Source of the DNA: Phalacrocorax aristotelis
Taxonomy: Eukaryota; Chordata; Aves; Suliformes; Phalacrocoracidae
Length of the DNA: 64,000 nt
Direction of reading: 5' to 3'
Assembly (NCBI RefSeq): GCF_949628215.1
Contig: NC_134277.1
Location: forward strand, 128,573,463-128,637,462
Position 1 is the stretch's first letter, and the number at the start of each line of letters is the position of its first letter. Of the stretch, positions 1-13,500 are shown piece after piece. Under the pieces are notes generated by a model. The model was not told where the DNA came from. It worked only from the letters and a program-made list of their open reading frames with translations, and searched no databases. Both the position numbers and the translations under genes were made by a program.

Positions 1-2588
1 CAAAAAGAGACTAACTAGCTTCCTAACTAAGCACAGTGCATACACACAGTGGAAATTTGCATTTTTGTATGGTTTATTCCTCATAGTAAGCACATGTTAG
101 AGACTGGGATGTTTTAGAACTCCTGTTTTTGTGAAATCTGAGTAGTCTTTCTTAACTTGTTTCTAAACATTTTTAAGTTATGCATACCACACCACACCAC
201 ACCACCATCCCAAAGGGCTGCTCAAAAGCCATTTTTGAGAAAGCTGAAATTACAGGCTTAGAATAAAAATGCTACCCTACTGCATTACTAAATAGTATGG
301 TAATAAAAGCCCGTGTAACTGCTTCTTCTCAGAACAAAACACGTAAGATTTACAGAAAAAAGGCTAATAGTACTGCGGAGTCTTCACAACCATCCATCAT
401 GCACGGCTAAACACAGGACTTGCAACTCCGCCATCTGTCTTTCATGTAAGTGAGGAATAAAACCACTAAAGGCAAAAAACAGGCTACAGTTTAACAGTTA
501 CAACTGAACCATAAACATTTTGTGCCCCCCTCCACCCTTTTTTAATAAACATTAGCCTGGAGGCTGAGCATATATTAAACAACACCCAAAACATCACATT
601 TTAAAAACTAATTTAAAAGCTGGAAAACAGCATTTCATTTAGGTTTTTGCCTAACTAGTAAAATTCTACTAACTTGGATGGGGATCAGCATTTCATATTC
701 TTTATTCATATTAAAGCAGAGCCAGACCAAGTCATTTCTCATTGTGAACACTCGAAAACAAAAAGTTCTCATATGTTTTAAAAAAAGCAAAACAAACCAA
801 AACATAAAATTCAGTCAATTCTATACCTGCTAATATACTCTTGACTACTGTAGCTTACCTTACATTACCTTACATTATTAAAATTACCAATATTTTATAG
901 TGCTAATAAAATCTCAAAAGATGAAAATCAAAACACACAATCTTCACAAATAGCACAGAAAAAAAAACCCAACTTGTAAGGGTTACCTATGATGAACTGA
1001 AAACTATTTTCTGCTTTTCACTCACCTGAAGTACACATACCATCTAATACACCTGCCTCTCTGATCATCAAATTATGCCAGATGCAGTTCAGTTAATCAC
1101 TGTGAAACGTCCGTGGAATTTCTTAATAGTACTGCAGATCATGATAAACCCTTACCGCAATACTGAATACCAAGGCACAGGCCGTACTTCACACAGCGAG
1201 CAGGTCCAAAGGGACAAACAAGATTGTCTCACATGAAAGCGAGTCTTTGCAAGATTCAGGTTTGAGGCGACAGACTAACAATCACCACAAATAAAGACAG
1301 ACAAAGAATAACAACATTGCTGCCATGGAGACGGAAGAGAAGGAAACAATTACTGAACTGCAGCAGCTGACTGGTCCTGTGAATGCCGCTGCCTGCGCTT
1401 TCCTTGCCTGCTGTTGGAAAGTCAGCAGCAACGGTAGAAGAGGAATTCCTCACTGCCAATGAACACTTCTACTACCATGGTAACAGTTTAAGCATGACGC
1501 ATAACCGCCTCTAGAATGAGGCAAAGTTTTCCAAAGTATGACTTCTGTGACAATTTTAATCAACGTTACCTGAAAATAAAGTCAGTAAAGAGGAAAAAAG
1601 GGAGAAAATTTACATTTTTATTCAACCTGAATACAGAAGATCCGTAACTGATCATAAAGATTTTATCTAAACCTCAGTTAATCTCCATGCCTTTCCACAA
1701 TGCAAATTTTACTTCAAAATGTGATTACTATTTGGAAAAAAAAAACAAAACAACAAAACCACAAAACCACCACCACCTCTTATGCTCTAAGGGAATTAAA
1801 TCTTCAATAAAGATTCAGAGCCTTCCTGATGTTCTTTGAAAGAAACAGCTTTCCCAGAAATTCAATCTTTTCTTAACACTCCTAATAATTATATTAATTA
1901 TTTTAAATATTTATATGACCTTTCAAGTGTTCTTCCCACCTTCTTTCGTGTTATAAAAATAAATATTTTAAACATCTGCTATATTTACAGTTCCCAATGC
2001 AAAGAAATAGGTAAAATGGTATAACGCGCCAATGTAGATCCCTCATCTGCACCTCCAAAGTTATATTTAAATCTACTTACCTATAAATGAGAATAAAGGT
2101 GTTTCACTAGCTGTAACTTATATGTGAAGAGAGGCCTTAATGTTATGTTATTGTAAATTGGTTTATTTGAGAGTCTCTAGAATTCCTTCCCAGTCTAAAC
2201 TTCAGTCATAAGACTTCTACAAATAATCACATTTATGTATAACTTTGTTCAACATTTAACGTCAATGGATACTCTGGGCTTTTGGAAGGAATTATTGCAA
2301 ATTCCACACAGCCATAAAGCTCCAGGTACAATGCATAAATGATACTGTTCTCCCCCAAAGAACTTGGGAGTTTAGGGCCATGACACAACATATAACAGGA
2401 GAGGGTGTCAGCAGTCTGAATCTTAAGCTACGAAATGATTCTTTACACAGAAGCCAGCAAAGAGCTACTTTCGGGTTAAGATTCAACACACTGCATGTCA
2501 ATGGAAAACTACGAAAATATGAGCCTCCCTATCATTTTGATCTCTCAGCAGTGACAACAAGAAGAACAGACTGTTCCTTAGTAATTAC
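1..2588 (-). other. GGH: GGH intron 4 (partial)
   Basis: AT-rich sequence without a recognisable exon. I looked on the minus strand for the block coding FPVWGTCLGFE and did not find it. Minor features are a short CACAC(C) run near 185-205 and a decayed TTACATTACC tandem near 855-880. Confidence 0.75.
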
Positions 2589-2673
2589 CTCTAATGCCTT
2601 GTGGTAAAATATCTTAGCAACCCTGGAATATTCTGAAGTCTTAAGATCCACACCACCTCCTGGAAAAAGTACC
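2589..2673 (-). CDS. GGH: GGH exon 4 (PGG oxyanion-region motif)
   Basis: 85 bases encoding [20 protein letters not shown] followed by KIFYHKALE. The acceptor is CCTTTCAG and the donor GTAATT. It carries the PGG loop conserved in this amidotransferase-like family and ends in phase 0. The next exon (the GTCLG catalytic Cys) is not found between 1 and 2588. Confidence 0.92.
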
Positions 2674-5600
2674 CTGAAAGGCAACATCCAAGAATCCGAT
2701 TAGCCACGGTGATCATTTAAAACCTGGTCAATGTACACAGAGAAAGTTCTGATACTGGTTTTAAGGGTAGTATTCAGGTCTAGATTAAGACATCTACATT
2801 TCAGAAATCTATAGATAGAAATCTAAGCTTCCCTTATGGACAGCAGGAATCTATCCAGAAAAGTCAACGGAAGCTCAGATGTTTTCTAGAGCAGACACCT
2901 ACCTGGTCAGTAGGCTGAAAAATGCCGTAGGCTCCACTGGCTTGTACTGACTAGCACTGCATTAATGATGTGAGTTTAGAAAGCTAGCGCACACACAGAC
3001 AGCTAAATTTAGGTGTCTTAGTCTTTTAAATTAATCATATCCTAAATCTTAATGTTCTTCTACTGAAGAATGGTTATCACAAAGTAGTGACTGAGCCTAG
3101 TGCAACCTAAGGAAGAGGAGAGCAAACAGAAAATACAAAAAACACATAGATTTCAGCTAGTATACAAAAGGGTTGCGTACCATGACCCCGTCGAACCCTG
3201 TCCTGACTCTTAGCTGGCTCTCCCTACTGCTTTAAAATCCTGGCCCCAATCTTAATTCATCCTGTTCAATTTCAGTAAAGAAGAATTGTGGCCCTGGCAG
3301 AGTAACCTTCTTATTGCAGACAACACACATCAAAAAGTTCCCATTAAAAAGGAAAAAAAAAAAAGTATTTGGCCCTAACCTTTGGTCACACAGGATCTAA
3401 TATAGCTGAAGAAAACAAAGCAATCTCAGAGACAATTTCAAAGAAATAGTGAACAATCTTTTTCCACCACCAAAACAACAACAACAAAATACTCAGCAAT
3501 GGCAATTCTCTGTGTAGCTCCCCAAACCCCCAAAAAGACAAGACTCAGTACAGTCCAGCAGATTTCACATGTACACGTGATGACATGGAAAGTAATCAAG
3601 TACCATCAGAGACAGTAACATGAAATAAAGGAAGTCTCTTCTAGCTGTAACTGGAACAGTACCCACAGGACTGGCAGAACTGAATGTGTGAGCACTCCCT
3701 AACTCACTGCAGCAGAACCCCAACTACACTTACGCAAGCCACATCCATCAGTTGCTGATTTTTTACCAAAATGGCTGAAGGATTTCCTCTGCATTTCTGT
3801 GCTCTGGAAATGGCAACCTCTATCAGTGAGATACTAACAAGCAGCTAGAAACAACTAACATTTCAAATGATCCCAAGCATTCGCAGACTGAGTGTGCATT
3901 TAAAACCTCGTGACCAGGTTTATTGTAAGGTGAATGATGCACAGGAACATGCAAAAGAGAAGTGGAGAAATAAAGCAGTATCCACAAAAATATAAAACGT
4001 ATTACTCTCCAGTGCCAATACAGAAAATGAATACAGCTGATTTTAAGTTTCTTAAGTTTCCACAGAATGGAAAGTCCTTCCCTCCAGATATTTTATTATT
4101 TACACACAGCTATACACGTGGAAGCCATCAGCTGACAGTGGAAGGCAACAAGATGAAATACAGGCCATCCTTACCTACCTACACAGCACAAACCCAACTG
4201 CCAGTCACTGCAAAGGCAGAAGGATGAGGGAACTGGATCTACTTGCCTAACACCCTTCATTGAGGTAGGTGGTGAGGCAGAAATAGTGGGAGACTCCACT
4301 GGTGAAAGTCCTTCCGGCAACCAAAGAAAGGCTGACAGCCGTAAGAAAGGAATGAAATTATTCATTTTGTCTCCAACATGAGGAGTCACCGGGGACAAAG
4401 CATCACTGTCTTATACTTATTTATACCACAAGACAGTAAAGACCCATGCATCAGTGCACAGGGCATGCTGTGGCACGTAAGAATACAATGCTCTCTGCAA
4501 ACAGCCACAGGTCTAAATCTGCAAGTTCTACACATGTGAATTAACATACTAGTATATGCATAAGCTTAACAAAAATATTCCTGGTTTAAGATGCTCACCT
4601 CATGACTACAAGCAGCCCAGTCATGTGCTATGGGCTCACATACCATCAAGCCTGTTCAGTGCAGCAACAGCTGATTTAACTCTTCTAAAGAGCACTTTTA
4701 GTGCAAGGCAAACCCAAAAGGTTTTGACTTTGCTTAGCCCACAATTAAAATGTGTTAAATTAGATCACATTATCCCACGTTTAAAATGTAGGAAGAACAC
4801 ATGGGTGGACAGTTGCCATAGGTCAGCTGAAAAGTTAGAATGTTTGTCTAACGAAGACCTAATCCACAGAATCACGACAGGCAAGATGGGCCATTCAAGT
4901 AGCAAGAGAAAAAGCACCCAAAGGGCAGGGTAGAAAAGACTGGGAATCAGAAACTTTTATGATCGAGGAGATCTGGAGAGGACTGGAAGAAGGAAGGAAG
5001 GATAGGAACAGGGATGAAACACCCAGCAAGTGCTATTAAATATCAGAATTAAGATGATCACTCAAATAAGGAAGAGGAAAAAAATTAATGAAGAGAAAAT
5101 ACACTCTTTCACTTGTAAAATTGTTAACCACTATAATTCCACTTCTGTCCGCCTGCAGACAAGCACAGGAGAATGCCAAGATGAGCCTGGGCACTGTTGT
5201 GGATTATCTCACATACGCTCCTCAAGAAAGAAAAGAAAGCAGACAGGTATCAGACAGTCTCAGAATATATTTACATGCCCACAGCACTAAGCACAACCTC
5301 TCAAGAGAGTAGAAAGACAGTGTTCTTGAGAATATGGCAGAGCTCAAAACCTGAACTATCATGTCTTTCAACAGAAAATCAGTGCTCAAAACTTACCCAT
5401 TAATAGAGTGGAATATTTTATCATATTCTTCATCTGAAAGATTTAATCTGAAACACCAAGAAAACAGTTACAGAACACATACGAAATATACATATTTAAC
5501 CACAAAAATATCATCGTTCTCAAACAGAAACACAGGACACGGAAAATATGTAGAAAGCACGCTTCAAACAGAATAAAATCGTCCCAAATCAAATGAAACA

Positions 5601-7427
5601 TTTCACTTGAAACAGCTCAGTAGAGACTGAGGATCCACAAGTCTGAAAATAGAATCCTACCAGGTACAGTTCAGGATTAGGTACTCTGAGACCCCTTCGC
5701 AGACAATTGGTAAACCTAACATTTACATGAATAGGATGGTTATCATTTCCTGCAGACCGGCAACTCCGGTTTCCAACTGACTCCAAGAAGGGCAGAGCTG
5801 CAAACAGTGGGTCACGCCCATTCTTCAACGAAGATATAGTTGAGAGGTGGAAAGATGAGAAAGACCTCAGCATCAGCAAGCCAGCTTGACAGCTACACTC
5901 CTGCAGAACTGATACAGTTCTGCATCCAGCTTTGCTGCATTTGACTTAGTTGCCACAATAAGAAACCTCCATTTATCACTCAAGCTTCTGGTCAGCAACC
6001 ATTCTGAAAGCTCCACCAGCTACGTGAGGAACACTGGCTTCTAATTCAGGTGCTTAGCTGGTGCTTTTATTGGACTGTGTAGATACACCCTACTGTGATT
6101 TTCCACAGCTGCGTTAGTATCATTTTTAACTTCTGACAATTATAACTTTAACATCTGATTTTAGTGCATTTACTATTTTATAGCTGTTGGCTATGAAGTG
6201 TTGCCAGTTCATTACCCTGCTACTTTTTTCCCAACAATCAAAATACAACAACACATGGAGTTACTGACCCATAATTTGAAGAAACCAAAGCCCAGTTCTG
6301 CTCCAGGAGTACCAAGAGCCTTCTTCCACTACTTGAATTCTAGGACTACAGAATGTGACATAAGATAGTATGTATATATGTATATAGATGTCTACGTGTG
6401 TTTGTGGGGCAATACACATTAGACTGAATATAGCTAACTTCAAAAACCCCGTATGCAAACTATGGAGGGTAATTTTACACGTTAAAAAAATATTTTTCTA
6501 AGAAAGGTTATTATCATAAGAAGAAATACTAAAAATTACATGTTCCAGTCTGCTTTCATTCTGAATTCTAAAGCACCCTGCAAATTGTGGCATCTTCAAA
6601 AAGTCTTTGAGGAGCTCTAGACACTCAGAAAAGCAGCAAAACTGCTTTCTATTGCCTCTGAGATGACACCCTTACATTAAACAATTATTAGCCACTTGGA
6701 AAGATACAAAAATCTACCTTATTGGCACAACTCGGGCACCGGCAGATTCCAAAAACTTCACATACGAAGCTGCAATATAAGAACTTCCAAATCTGTGGAA
6801 CTTCTCAAAGTGACATTCCTGTGACAATATGCCTGGAGGGTCCAAGAAAGAGAGTCAGTATTATACAAAAACCCAATGCTATGCACCAGAAGAAAAACTG
6901 AACTCCGATTTCCTATGTGCCACGTTACAGTGTTGTATTTACTGCCTGAAAGAATTACACACACTGAGGAGACAGGGCATCAATTACGATGTCTAGTCAC
7001 AAGGTACCAAATAAACACACATTATCTGACTGAGACGCAGCTTCCCTGCTTTTTTTAGTACTACAACGTCTCTTAAGTTATTTTAAGATTTTTAAGCGAA
7101 GTACGTATAGCGTTACACTACTTATAAAAGCTTTACGCAAAGCTACGCTTCAGGAGACCTCTCACTCCAGACCGCAACCGGCAGGACTTCAGGTCGGCTG
7201 CGGGAGCCGTTCCCCGCCCGGGGGCGGCGAAGGCAGGGTGCGAGGCAGCCCGCCGCCGCGCTACCGGTAACCGCCGGGGACCGCCGCCACCCCTTACCAA
7301 CGATGGGTCTCTCGTTGCCCCCCGCCAGGCGGCCGCGCTGCACAAGGGAGGCTGCGGCGGCGCATCGGAGCAGGAGGAGGAGGAGGGTGGCGGCCGGCAG
7401 GGGAGGAAGCCCCGCGAGGCGCCCCAT
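2589..7427 (-). CDS. GGH: Gamma-glutamyl hydrolase, 5' part (exons 1-4), 3' exons outside window
   Basis: Lysosomal or secreted peptidase that removes gamma-linked glutamates from folate and antifolate polyglutamates. Four exons read on the minus strand: 7427-7298, 6832-6718, 5447-5397 and 2673-2589. All have GT donors and AG acceptors with compatible phases, and together give 127 codons of a protein normally about 318 residues long. Residues 1-26 form a signal peptide with a run of six leucines. The mature region begins near ERPIVG and continues ILSQEC, the first strand of the class I glutamine-amidotransferase fold. [20 protein letters not shown] (exon 2) and LFPGGGVDL (exon 4) are strongly family-like. 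The catalytic Cys (GTCLG motif) and His lie in exons left of position 1, so activity cannot be judged. The start is the Met that opens the signal peptide; an upstream in-frame Met would put an Arg-rich stretch before it. Promoter in a CpG island; TTPA lies immediately upstream on the same strand. Confidence 0.94.
2674..5396 (-). other. GGH: GGH intron 3
   Basis: 2.7 kb between two confident exons. It contains a 125-codon open frame on the opposite strand (4556-4933) that resembles nothing I know. No repeat family was recognised. Confidence 0.8.
5397..5447 (-). CDS. GGH: GGH exon 3
   Basis: A 51-base exon encoding [18 protein letters not shown]. The acceptor is GTTTCAG and the donor GTAAG. 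It matches the short family segment between the AGARVVP and LFPGG blocks; both split codons (AG|A and GG|G) join correctly. Confidence 0.92.
5448..7297 (-). other. GGH: GGH introns 2 and 1 (flanking exon 2 at 6718-6832)
   Basis: Intron 2 is 5448-6717 and intron 1 is 6833-7297. There is a short AT microsatellite-like stretch near 6363-6395. Intron 1 is compact and GC rises toward the promoter. Nothing else is recognisable. Confidence 0.8.
6718..6832 (-). CDS. GGH: GGH exon 2
   Basis: The acceptor is CTCCAG before 6832. The exon encodes [11 protein letters not shown], then [20 protein letters not shown] and RVVPIR. It ends inside an Arg codon (AG|) at a GTAG donor. The equivalent human block is the start of the hydrolase fold, and spacing and phase agree. 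Confidence 0.94.
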
Positions 7428-7640
7428 GGCCACGTCGCCCGGCCCGCCGGTCGGGACCGATCGCCCCGCCCAGCGCGCGGCCCGGCCCGCCGCCGCGCCG
7501 CGCCGCGCCCGAGGCACGCCGGGAAATGTAGTTGCAGCGGCTGTGGCTGCGAGGCCTGCGGCGGGAGGGAGGAGGTGGCCTCGGTCCTGCCCAGGCCCCG
7601 CCGCAACCCTCGGGGAAAGCTACGCTTTTATCACTAAAAA
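7140..7640 (-). promoter_or_regulatory. GGH: GGH CpG-island promoter with ZNF143-like site
   Basis: A CpG-dense block spans the first exon and the region upstream of the ATG (7427). On the minus strand, 7533-7518 reads AACTACATTTCCCGGC, close to the ACTACAATTCCC core bound by ZNF143/Staf. No TATA box is evident. The transcription start is probably between the ATG and about 7560 (inferred). Confidence 0.7.
7298..7427 (-). CDS. GGH: GGH exon 1 (signal peptide)
   Basis: 43 codons plus one base. The ATG at 7427-7425 opens [10 protein letters not shown], followed by a leucine-rich hydrophobic core and RCAAAAS, a typical signal-peptidase region. The donor at 7297-7296 reads GTAAGG. Strongly GC-rich. 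Confidence 0.92.
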
Positions 7641-7673
7641 GTGACAGACGAGGCTGGTTCGACTAGGAAAAGT

Positions 7674-7679
7674 TTTATT
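7674..7679 (-). terminator. TTPA: Candidate distal TTPA polyadenylation signal (AATAAA)
   Basis: AATAAA on the minus strand, followed by a short T/G-containing stretch. It lies about 250 bp upstream of the GGH start codon and at the edge of the GGH CpG island, so TTPA transcription would stop right at the next promoter. Confidence 0.45.
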
Positions 7680-10321
7680 AATATAATGATGCTGATACGT
7701 AAAAAATTTAAAAACATTGTGCATTACATTGTGCTTTACATTGACTATAAGTCAGTAGTAAAATTTTATTTGCACCATTTAACAGGAACTTGCTTTTTTT
7801 AGAGGCACTCCTGATATTCTTAAATAATGCACTTAGAGATTTTTACTTCTCTTTTGTTGACTCTGCAGCTTAAAGCTGCCATACCACCACCCGTTGTACC
7901 AATACCTCTTCCATTGACGTTATGCAAATATCCTAATTATCTTGTCTCGTTATTAGTAGCAACTGCAACTATCCCTTGCATAGAGTTCCTACCTTCTATA
8001 TAACATGTAAATGTTAAAAAATAATTAACAGTTCATGAAAAAATAACTGCAATCAGTGCTCTAACTGTTGTGTTATGCAAACACATTACCATTTAATAAT
8101 AGATGCAGGATATTTTTAAAGACATTTAGGACTTTATATTCATAGAGCTGGTGTGGTCCAAATGAAGTTTAAAAAAAAACCAGCTAAGTTTTGTCCATGT
8201 GCATATACATATGCAATCAAATTAAGTCTCTGCTACATAAAACAGCAGTGATTAGAGATTGGTTTCATATAGACAGTTCATTTCTTTATGCAGTTTACAT
8301 TCAAGGATTAAAACTGAAAGAGCGTAAAATTAAGACAATAGCTTCACTTCTCCAGTTCGTAAATGATATGGAACTTGAGTTACACACTTGAAGAATTGCC
8401 AGATGCCCGACTACTTAGCTTATTCTCTTATAAAGAAGAATTAGCACTTCAGTGAACTCCTCTATTTACAGAGCTTTTGTATCACAAAATAGTTGAATCT
8501 GAGAAAAAGGAAGGTATATGAAACATATATGAAAATGCATCTGAAAAATGTTTCTTTAAATTTAGGCTCCATATCAAAGATATCCTGAAAGAGAAGAATG
8601 AAAAATACACTTGAGGAAATTATGGAATTTTAAAAAAAAATTTTTTTAAGTCCTAGTCAGGTTTGAACGAATTTTGTATCTGGCATTGGCGTTACCACAG
8701 CAGAAGAAACTACAACCAAATACTCTATGAGCCTTTATAGATGTTCCTCTTACTAATGAAGAACAGCTTCCAATTGCTTTTGCAATAATGCAGCATTAAT
8801 GATAATCTAAAATAAGACATTTCCAATTTAATAGGATAGTTTCATTTCTCTCCCCTAAGCATATGTTAATATAACGTCCCAATGTCCTAAAGATTCCAAA
8901 GTAACTGAAGTTAGCATTTCTGGCTACCTGAGAAACACAGTATTTGTTAGGGATTCAGTTATACAAAGATTCATATGGAATGTTTAGATATATCATGCTT
9001 ATGCAAAGACCCCCCTGATTTATTACAAAACAGAGTTAAAAACTGGGTAAATGAGCTCTAGCAGTTGATGTACTAACAGAGCTTTTAACAAAAAACAGCG
9101 AAAAGTAAAATAATGTTTTAGCTTATTGAATACTGGGGATTGCAGGATAGTACTGCTATGTAAGGTGAGTGACAGCTTTCACACATGCGGTGTTCATATC
9201 TGAATCATGTCCATTAAAAAAAAAAAAATCTGTTTTCAGTAAGTATAGACAGATTTTTTTTAATTACCCCTACAGAAATTAAGAAGGCGGCTCAATGCAA
9301 ATTAAAATAATTTCTTCCAGTGCACAACACAAGATATAGACTGGCGAGTTGCCAATTACTATTCTGGAAATAAAATGAAGGTACCCAGCATCTCCTACAC
9401 CAAGGTCCAAAGTGACCTACAAGCACCCTTAAACCACACAACAAATACTTCTAAAGTTCTCATCCACAAAGGATAATCTACTTCACCCTCCAAAACAAAT
9501 ACACACTGCAAACAACTAAGAGCTCTTGACATCTGTAGTGCTCTACAGCAGGAATAAAATATGATCATAGTCTGAGTAGTTTATAGCTTGTCCATAGACA
9601 GTATCTCTTCTAATAAAGAAAATCAGAATTTTCAAGGTTATTTTGAGCCTCTTATCAGCTCCTCCTCCTGACTGAGACTCCTTTGAAGAATAGGTACATG
9701 ATGTTTTCCCTATCTTTCTCTACAAAATTGGACAGTTACTGTGTTAATTAGCACAATAAAGGAAGCTGCACAAGCAGCACAAAGATTAACACAAATGTCT
9801 CACTATTCCTGACTAATTTTCAATTTGACACAAACTAACAAAACAGCCGTTTTCCCTGAGAATCGATCCCAAAGCAGCCTCTTTTCAAATCAGCCCTGTA
9901 GTTATCCTTGCGCAACTAACTAGTCTACCCCATTCACGTTCTGTTTTGTGTCCTATCATCTGGACAAGACAAAATACAACAGCTAAGAATAAGGTTCTGG
10001 ACTGTGTTATTATGGATGAGTTGTCTCCAAAGACTTAACAGGGGCAGTATCGATCCTGACATCTGATGCACTTATTCAGCTTTTTGGCATAGAAGTTAAT
10101 CAATTACAAACAGTATTGCAAACATGTAGAATTCATTAATCTCTTCAGACGTGCATACTGATAGACTCCAGTTAGTATAAAAGTGCAGTCAATAAAATAT
10201 TCAGTGCCCTGTGAAGACACACTAGTTTGATTTACAATAATTTCAAGTTTACATGAAAGATTTCGGATTAAACTTATTTCCACTTCCAGCGTTTGAGAAC
10301 TGATACACTACTCTAGTAAGG
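7674..10321 (-). other. TTPA: Probable TTPA 3' UTR with several polyadenylation signals
   Basis: AT-rich sequence without an open frame between the TTPA stop codon (10324-10322) and the GGH promoter. Minus-strand AATAAA occurs at 9024-9019 and 7679-7674, and ATTAAA variants near 8833-8828. The most distal signal is followed within 20-40 bases by T/G-rich sequence. Which signal is used cannot be told from sequence alone, so the true UTR may be shorter. Confidence 0.5.
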
Positions 10322-10501
10322 TTATTCCTGGGCAACCAGAGAAATGCTCTGAAGATAATCTGCAGATGCCATTATAAAGTCAGTCCATTCCTTGGCCAGC
10401 TCTTCAATGGAGACTTCCTCCCCACCATATTCCTGTGGGAGAATGCTGACTGGGAAGTGTTCGGTCAGACTCGGCATGTAGTTATATCCGTGCATATAGA
10501 C
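10322..10501 (-). CDS. TTPA: TTPA exon 5 with stop codon
   Basis: 59 codons plus TAA. Starts [20 protein letters not shown], then LPQEYGGEE, and ends SISLVAQE. The LP-EYGGEE motif matches the family; the last residues differ from human. Confidence 0.95.
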   Translation of the reverse strand, partial: VYMHGYNYMPSLTEHFPVSILPQEYGGEEVSIEELAKEWTDFIMASADYLQSISLVAQE

Positions 10502-13500
10502 CTAAAACAGAATATGAAAAGCATTTACTTGGGTATGAATGCTAGACTACTGAGTGAAAACAGTCAGCAGAGAAATTCAGTGCAAGAGCTGAAGCCATCA
10601 GCGCGGTTCGACTAAACAAGTGTACTTGCTCATAATGAGCTCCTTAAATGAAGAAGGAAGTACCACCATGTGAGTTTCCAATGGGTACTCAAACGCTGTC
10701 CTGCTCAGTATCTGCAGCTTCATGAGCATGGACTACAACCAGAGAACTGCATTTTAGGCAGCTACAAACAGAGGAGCTGAAACTAACTACACATTTGTTC
10801 CAGACTGGTTTAGCAACACCAATGAGGGTACACACTACATCTGTACAGCTAGAGTGAGCTAAACCATGGGAAGACTGGGGTTTGGTCTTGTTATGATAGA
10901 TACAATGTGCTTGCTTTTCAGTCATTTCCAACAAAAGAACAGCCTTTGGCTCCTGGCCATTACTGTCTGGTCCTGTCATATGTATTTAAAAACAACATTA
11001 TTTACTATCTATGTAGGTTCAGACAGGTGCCAGGAGGGTATTCAGAACAATCTGTATCTCAGTCCTTAGGTTTCAGTTCCAACTGAAATTAGATCCTGGA
11101 CTACTCCTCCACTTCAACCCTTGTAATACTGTAGTTTTGGTTTTTCTCTTCTTGCTGTATTGCAGCTAGTTTGAAGCCTCGTTCATGACTTCTGGTCAGA
11201 AACTTACAGGCCTCTTAGTAACACTTGACAAGAATTTTCTGCAATTACTGTTACACAAAGACTACAAGAATATGCACTCAAAAGGTAGTTGGCTGCCTTT
11301 TATCTAACACTTCCTCATCAGGAAGATAATGAGCGAATAGTAATTATTCCTATGAAGGTACAGGGGAACTGGCCCTTAAAGGGTTTTTTTCAGATCATAC
11401 CTGGTACTCTAAGCCAGGAGACAAGCCAATCTGCTTCTGTTCCATTCCATGAATTGGGATATCTGTTTGATCTTCTTTTTGGGCCTTTACAGTACATCTG
11501 CCCTCTTTTCCGCTTTTGCGTTCTAGCCTAAGATATCTAAGCCGTATCAGGTGACAGGGACTTGTTTCACAGGCATTAATGTGAGATAATAACGTCCAGG
11601 GCATCAGGCTGCTGGAACACACTTTTTAAAATCATCTTTTCAGACCGAGGGAGTGACTGCACAAGGCTGGCAGGAACAATCCTGCCTCTCTCCTGTAACA
11701 AAACACACATGCTAGGAAATGGGGACTGGCAAGTAACAGCTAACAGCGACCACAAAAATCTGGATGTACTTTCCTGGAGTGCAGTGCCTACTGCAAATGC
11801 ACAAGGTCCATGTGCTAAGACAAGGAGGCTTCAGAATGGGAATAACAACAGGCAGTATTGCTTATTTTGTACCTTAGTCCTGCTGTTAACACTTCACAGT
11901 ATTTTCTTTTCTGTCAGCTGAAACCTCCAATATTCTTCCTATGCTAAAAACCCAGAATTCTTGGCATGCTTTTGCATCCAAATACAAACAGGGTTTTCAG
12001 ATCTAAAACTGCAAAACAATTTAGAACAACGAAGAAGCTATTTGGAAAGAAATTCTGAACTTAAGCCTGACCTATTTTTGATGTGTAAGTGCCTCTGCAG
12101 GTCTTTCAGAACTAAAAAGTTGTCATCTACTAATTCTGCACAACTTGGAGTATAACATCACTGTTCAGTGACAATTTCTTACTGTCATTTACAGGCAGAC
12201 TGTTAGGAGATCAGGACCTATTTCTTCCCAGTCCTGCAAAAGAACTGCTGTGTGACCTCAAGCAAATCATTTAACCTCTCTGCGTCACTGTAGTGTTTAC
12301 TTTAGAGTGGTGGTAACAGCAATCACTTGCAACTCTTACATTATTGATAACTGCAAATGCCTTACAATTAGGTTCCAGGGGCCTGTATGGCACTAACACA
12401 CAAAAATGATTTACGCTTTTCAGTGCTCAGGAGTACCAGGTCCTAAGGGAAGTGCTGCAGATTGTCATGCAGGGTTCTGTGACAGAAAGAAGTATTTGTG
12501 TGTACTCACCCGTTGTTTTATTTTTTCAGGGAGAAAAGGCTTAATTAGAGCAAAGACCGGGTGGAAGAATAAAGGCTCATTAATCAAGTGGATACCTCGA
12601 ACTTTTAGTGGAAAGGAATCCTGTCAACATATATGAAAAACAGCATAAGAAAATATTATTGAAAAGGTTCTATTGTTAAGGACAAATCTGTGAAAACTAT
12701 CTAGCCCATAGGTTAGAGTATTCCTCCTGACCTTGCTAATACCTGCACTTTGGAGTGTTCTTAGTTTACACTGCCCCAACAGTGCTTAGGAAAATCACAT
12801 CTTGTTCCTCTCCTTCAAAGGCAAAAAACGAAGAAACAAACAAACAGTAGGAGGAGATGCTATTAAAACAAACAAACAAACAACAAACAAGCAAGAAAAC
12901 CCTTCACCAAATTACACATAAGTAACCTACACAAAGCTTGTGCTCAGCCTTTCTGCAGAGGTACAATTCTTCACAGCAGAGATTCTGCTGCTAGTTTACC
13001 AAAAAACTATTTAGCCATATGCTTTCATTGGCAATTCACAGCCTGAAGGGTAATATGTAAATATATATAAACCACTGAAGCTACTAACTTTAAGTTAAGT
13101 AAATTATAAACATAATTTAGAAGCCTTATAAATATAATTTAGAACCTTGAGATTACTGGGAATTTGCCCAAGCCAGAAGTTCAGCTTTACAACATGATTA
13201 CTGTCGTAATGAAAATAAAAATTATATCTGCTATACAGCGTTTATAATATGAAATACTTCTACTTGCATTCAAGATTCATTTAGAAGTCCCAGACCTTTG
13301 CAAATTAAATGAAAATATGGCAGTGCTCAAAGACAGCATTATGCATTGGGGAAAGTACAGCTTCCATCCATATCCCAACTCATACTACCTCTGTGACCAG
13401 AGGTTTTCTGCTTATAAAAAAGGTACTTCTCACAAACAGTTCTCCCATTTCATGCACTCTTCAATGGATAAATAAAACCCAACCCCACACATTTAAGTGC

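Noticed and set aside
4556-4933. 125-codon plus-strand frame in GGH intron 3
   Set aside because: No recognisable domain, antisense within an intron, and of a length reachable by chance.
7133-7606. 157-codon minus-strand frame and the plus-strand frame 7303-7644 over the GGH promoter
   Set aside because: Shadows of GGH exon 1 in CpG-island sequence.
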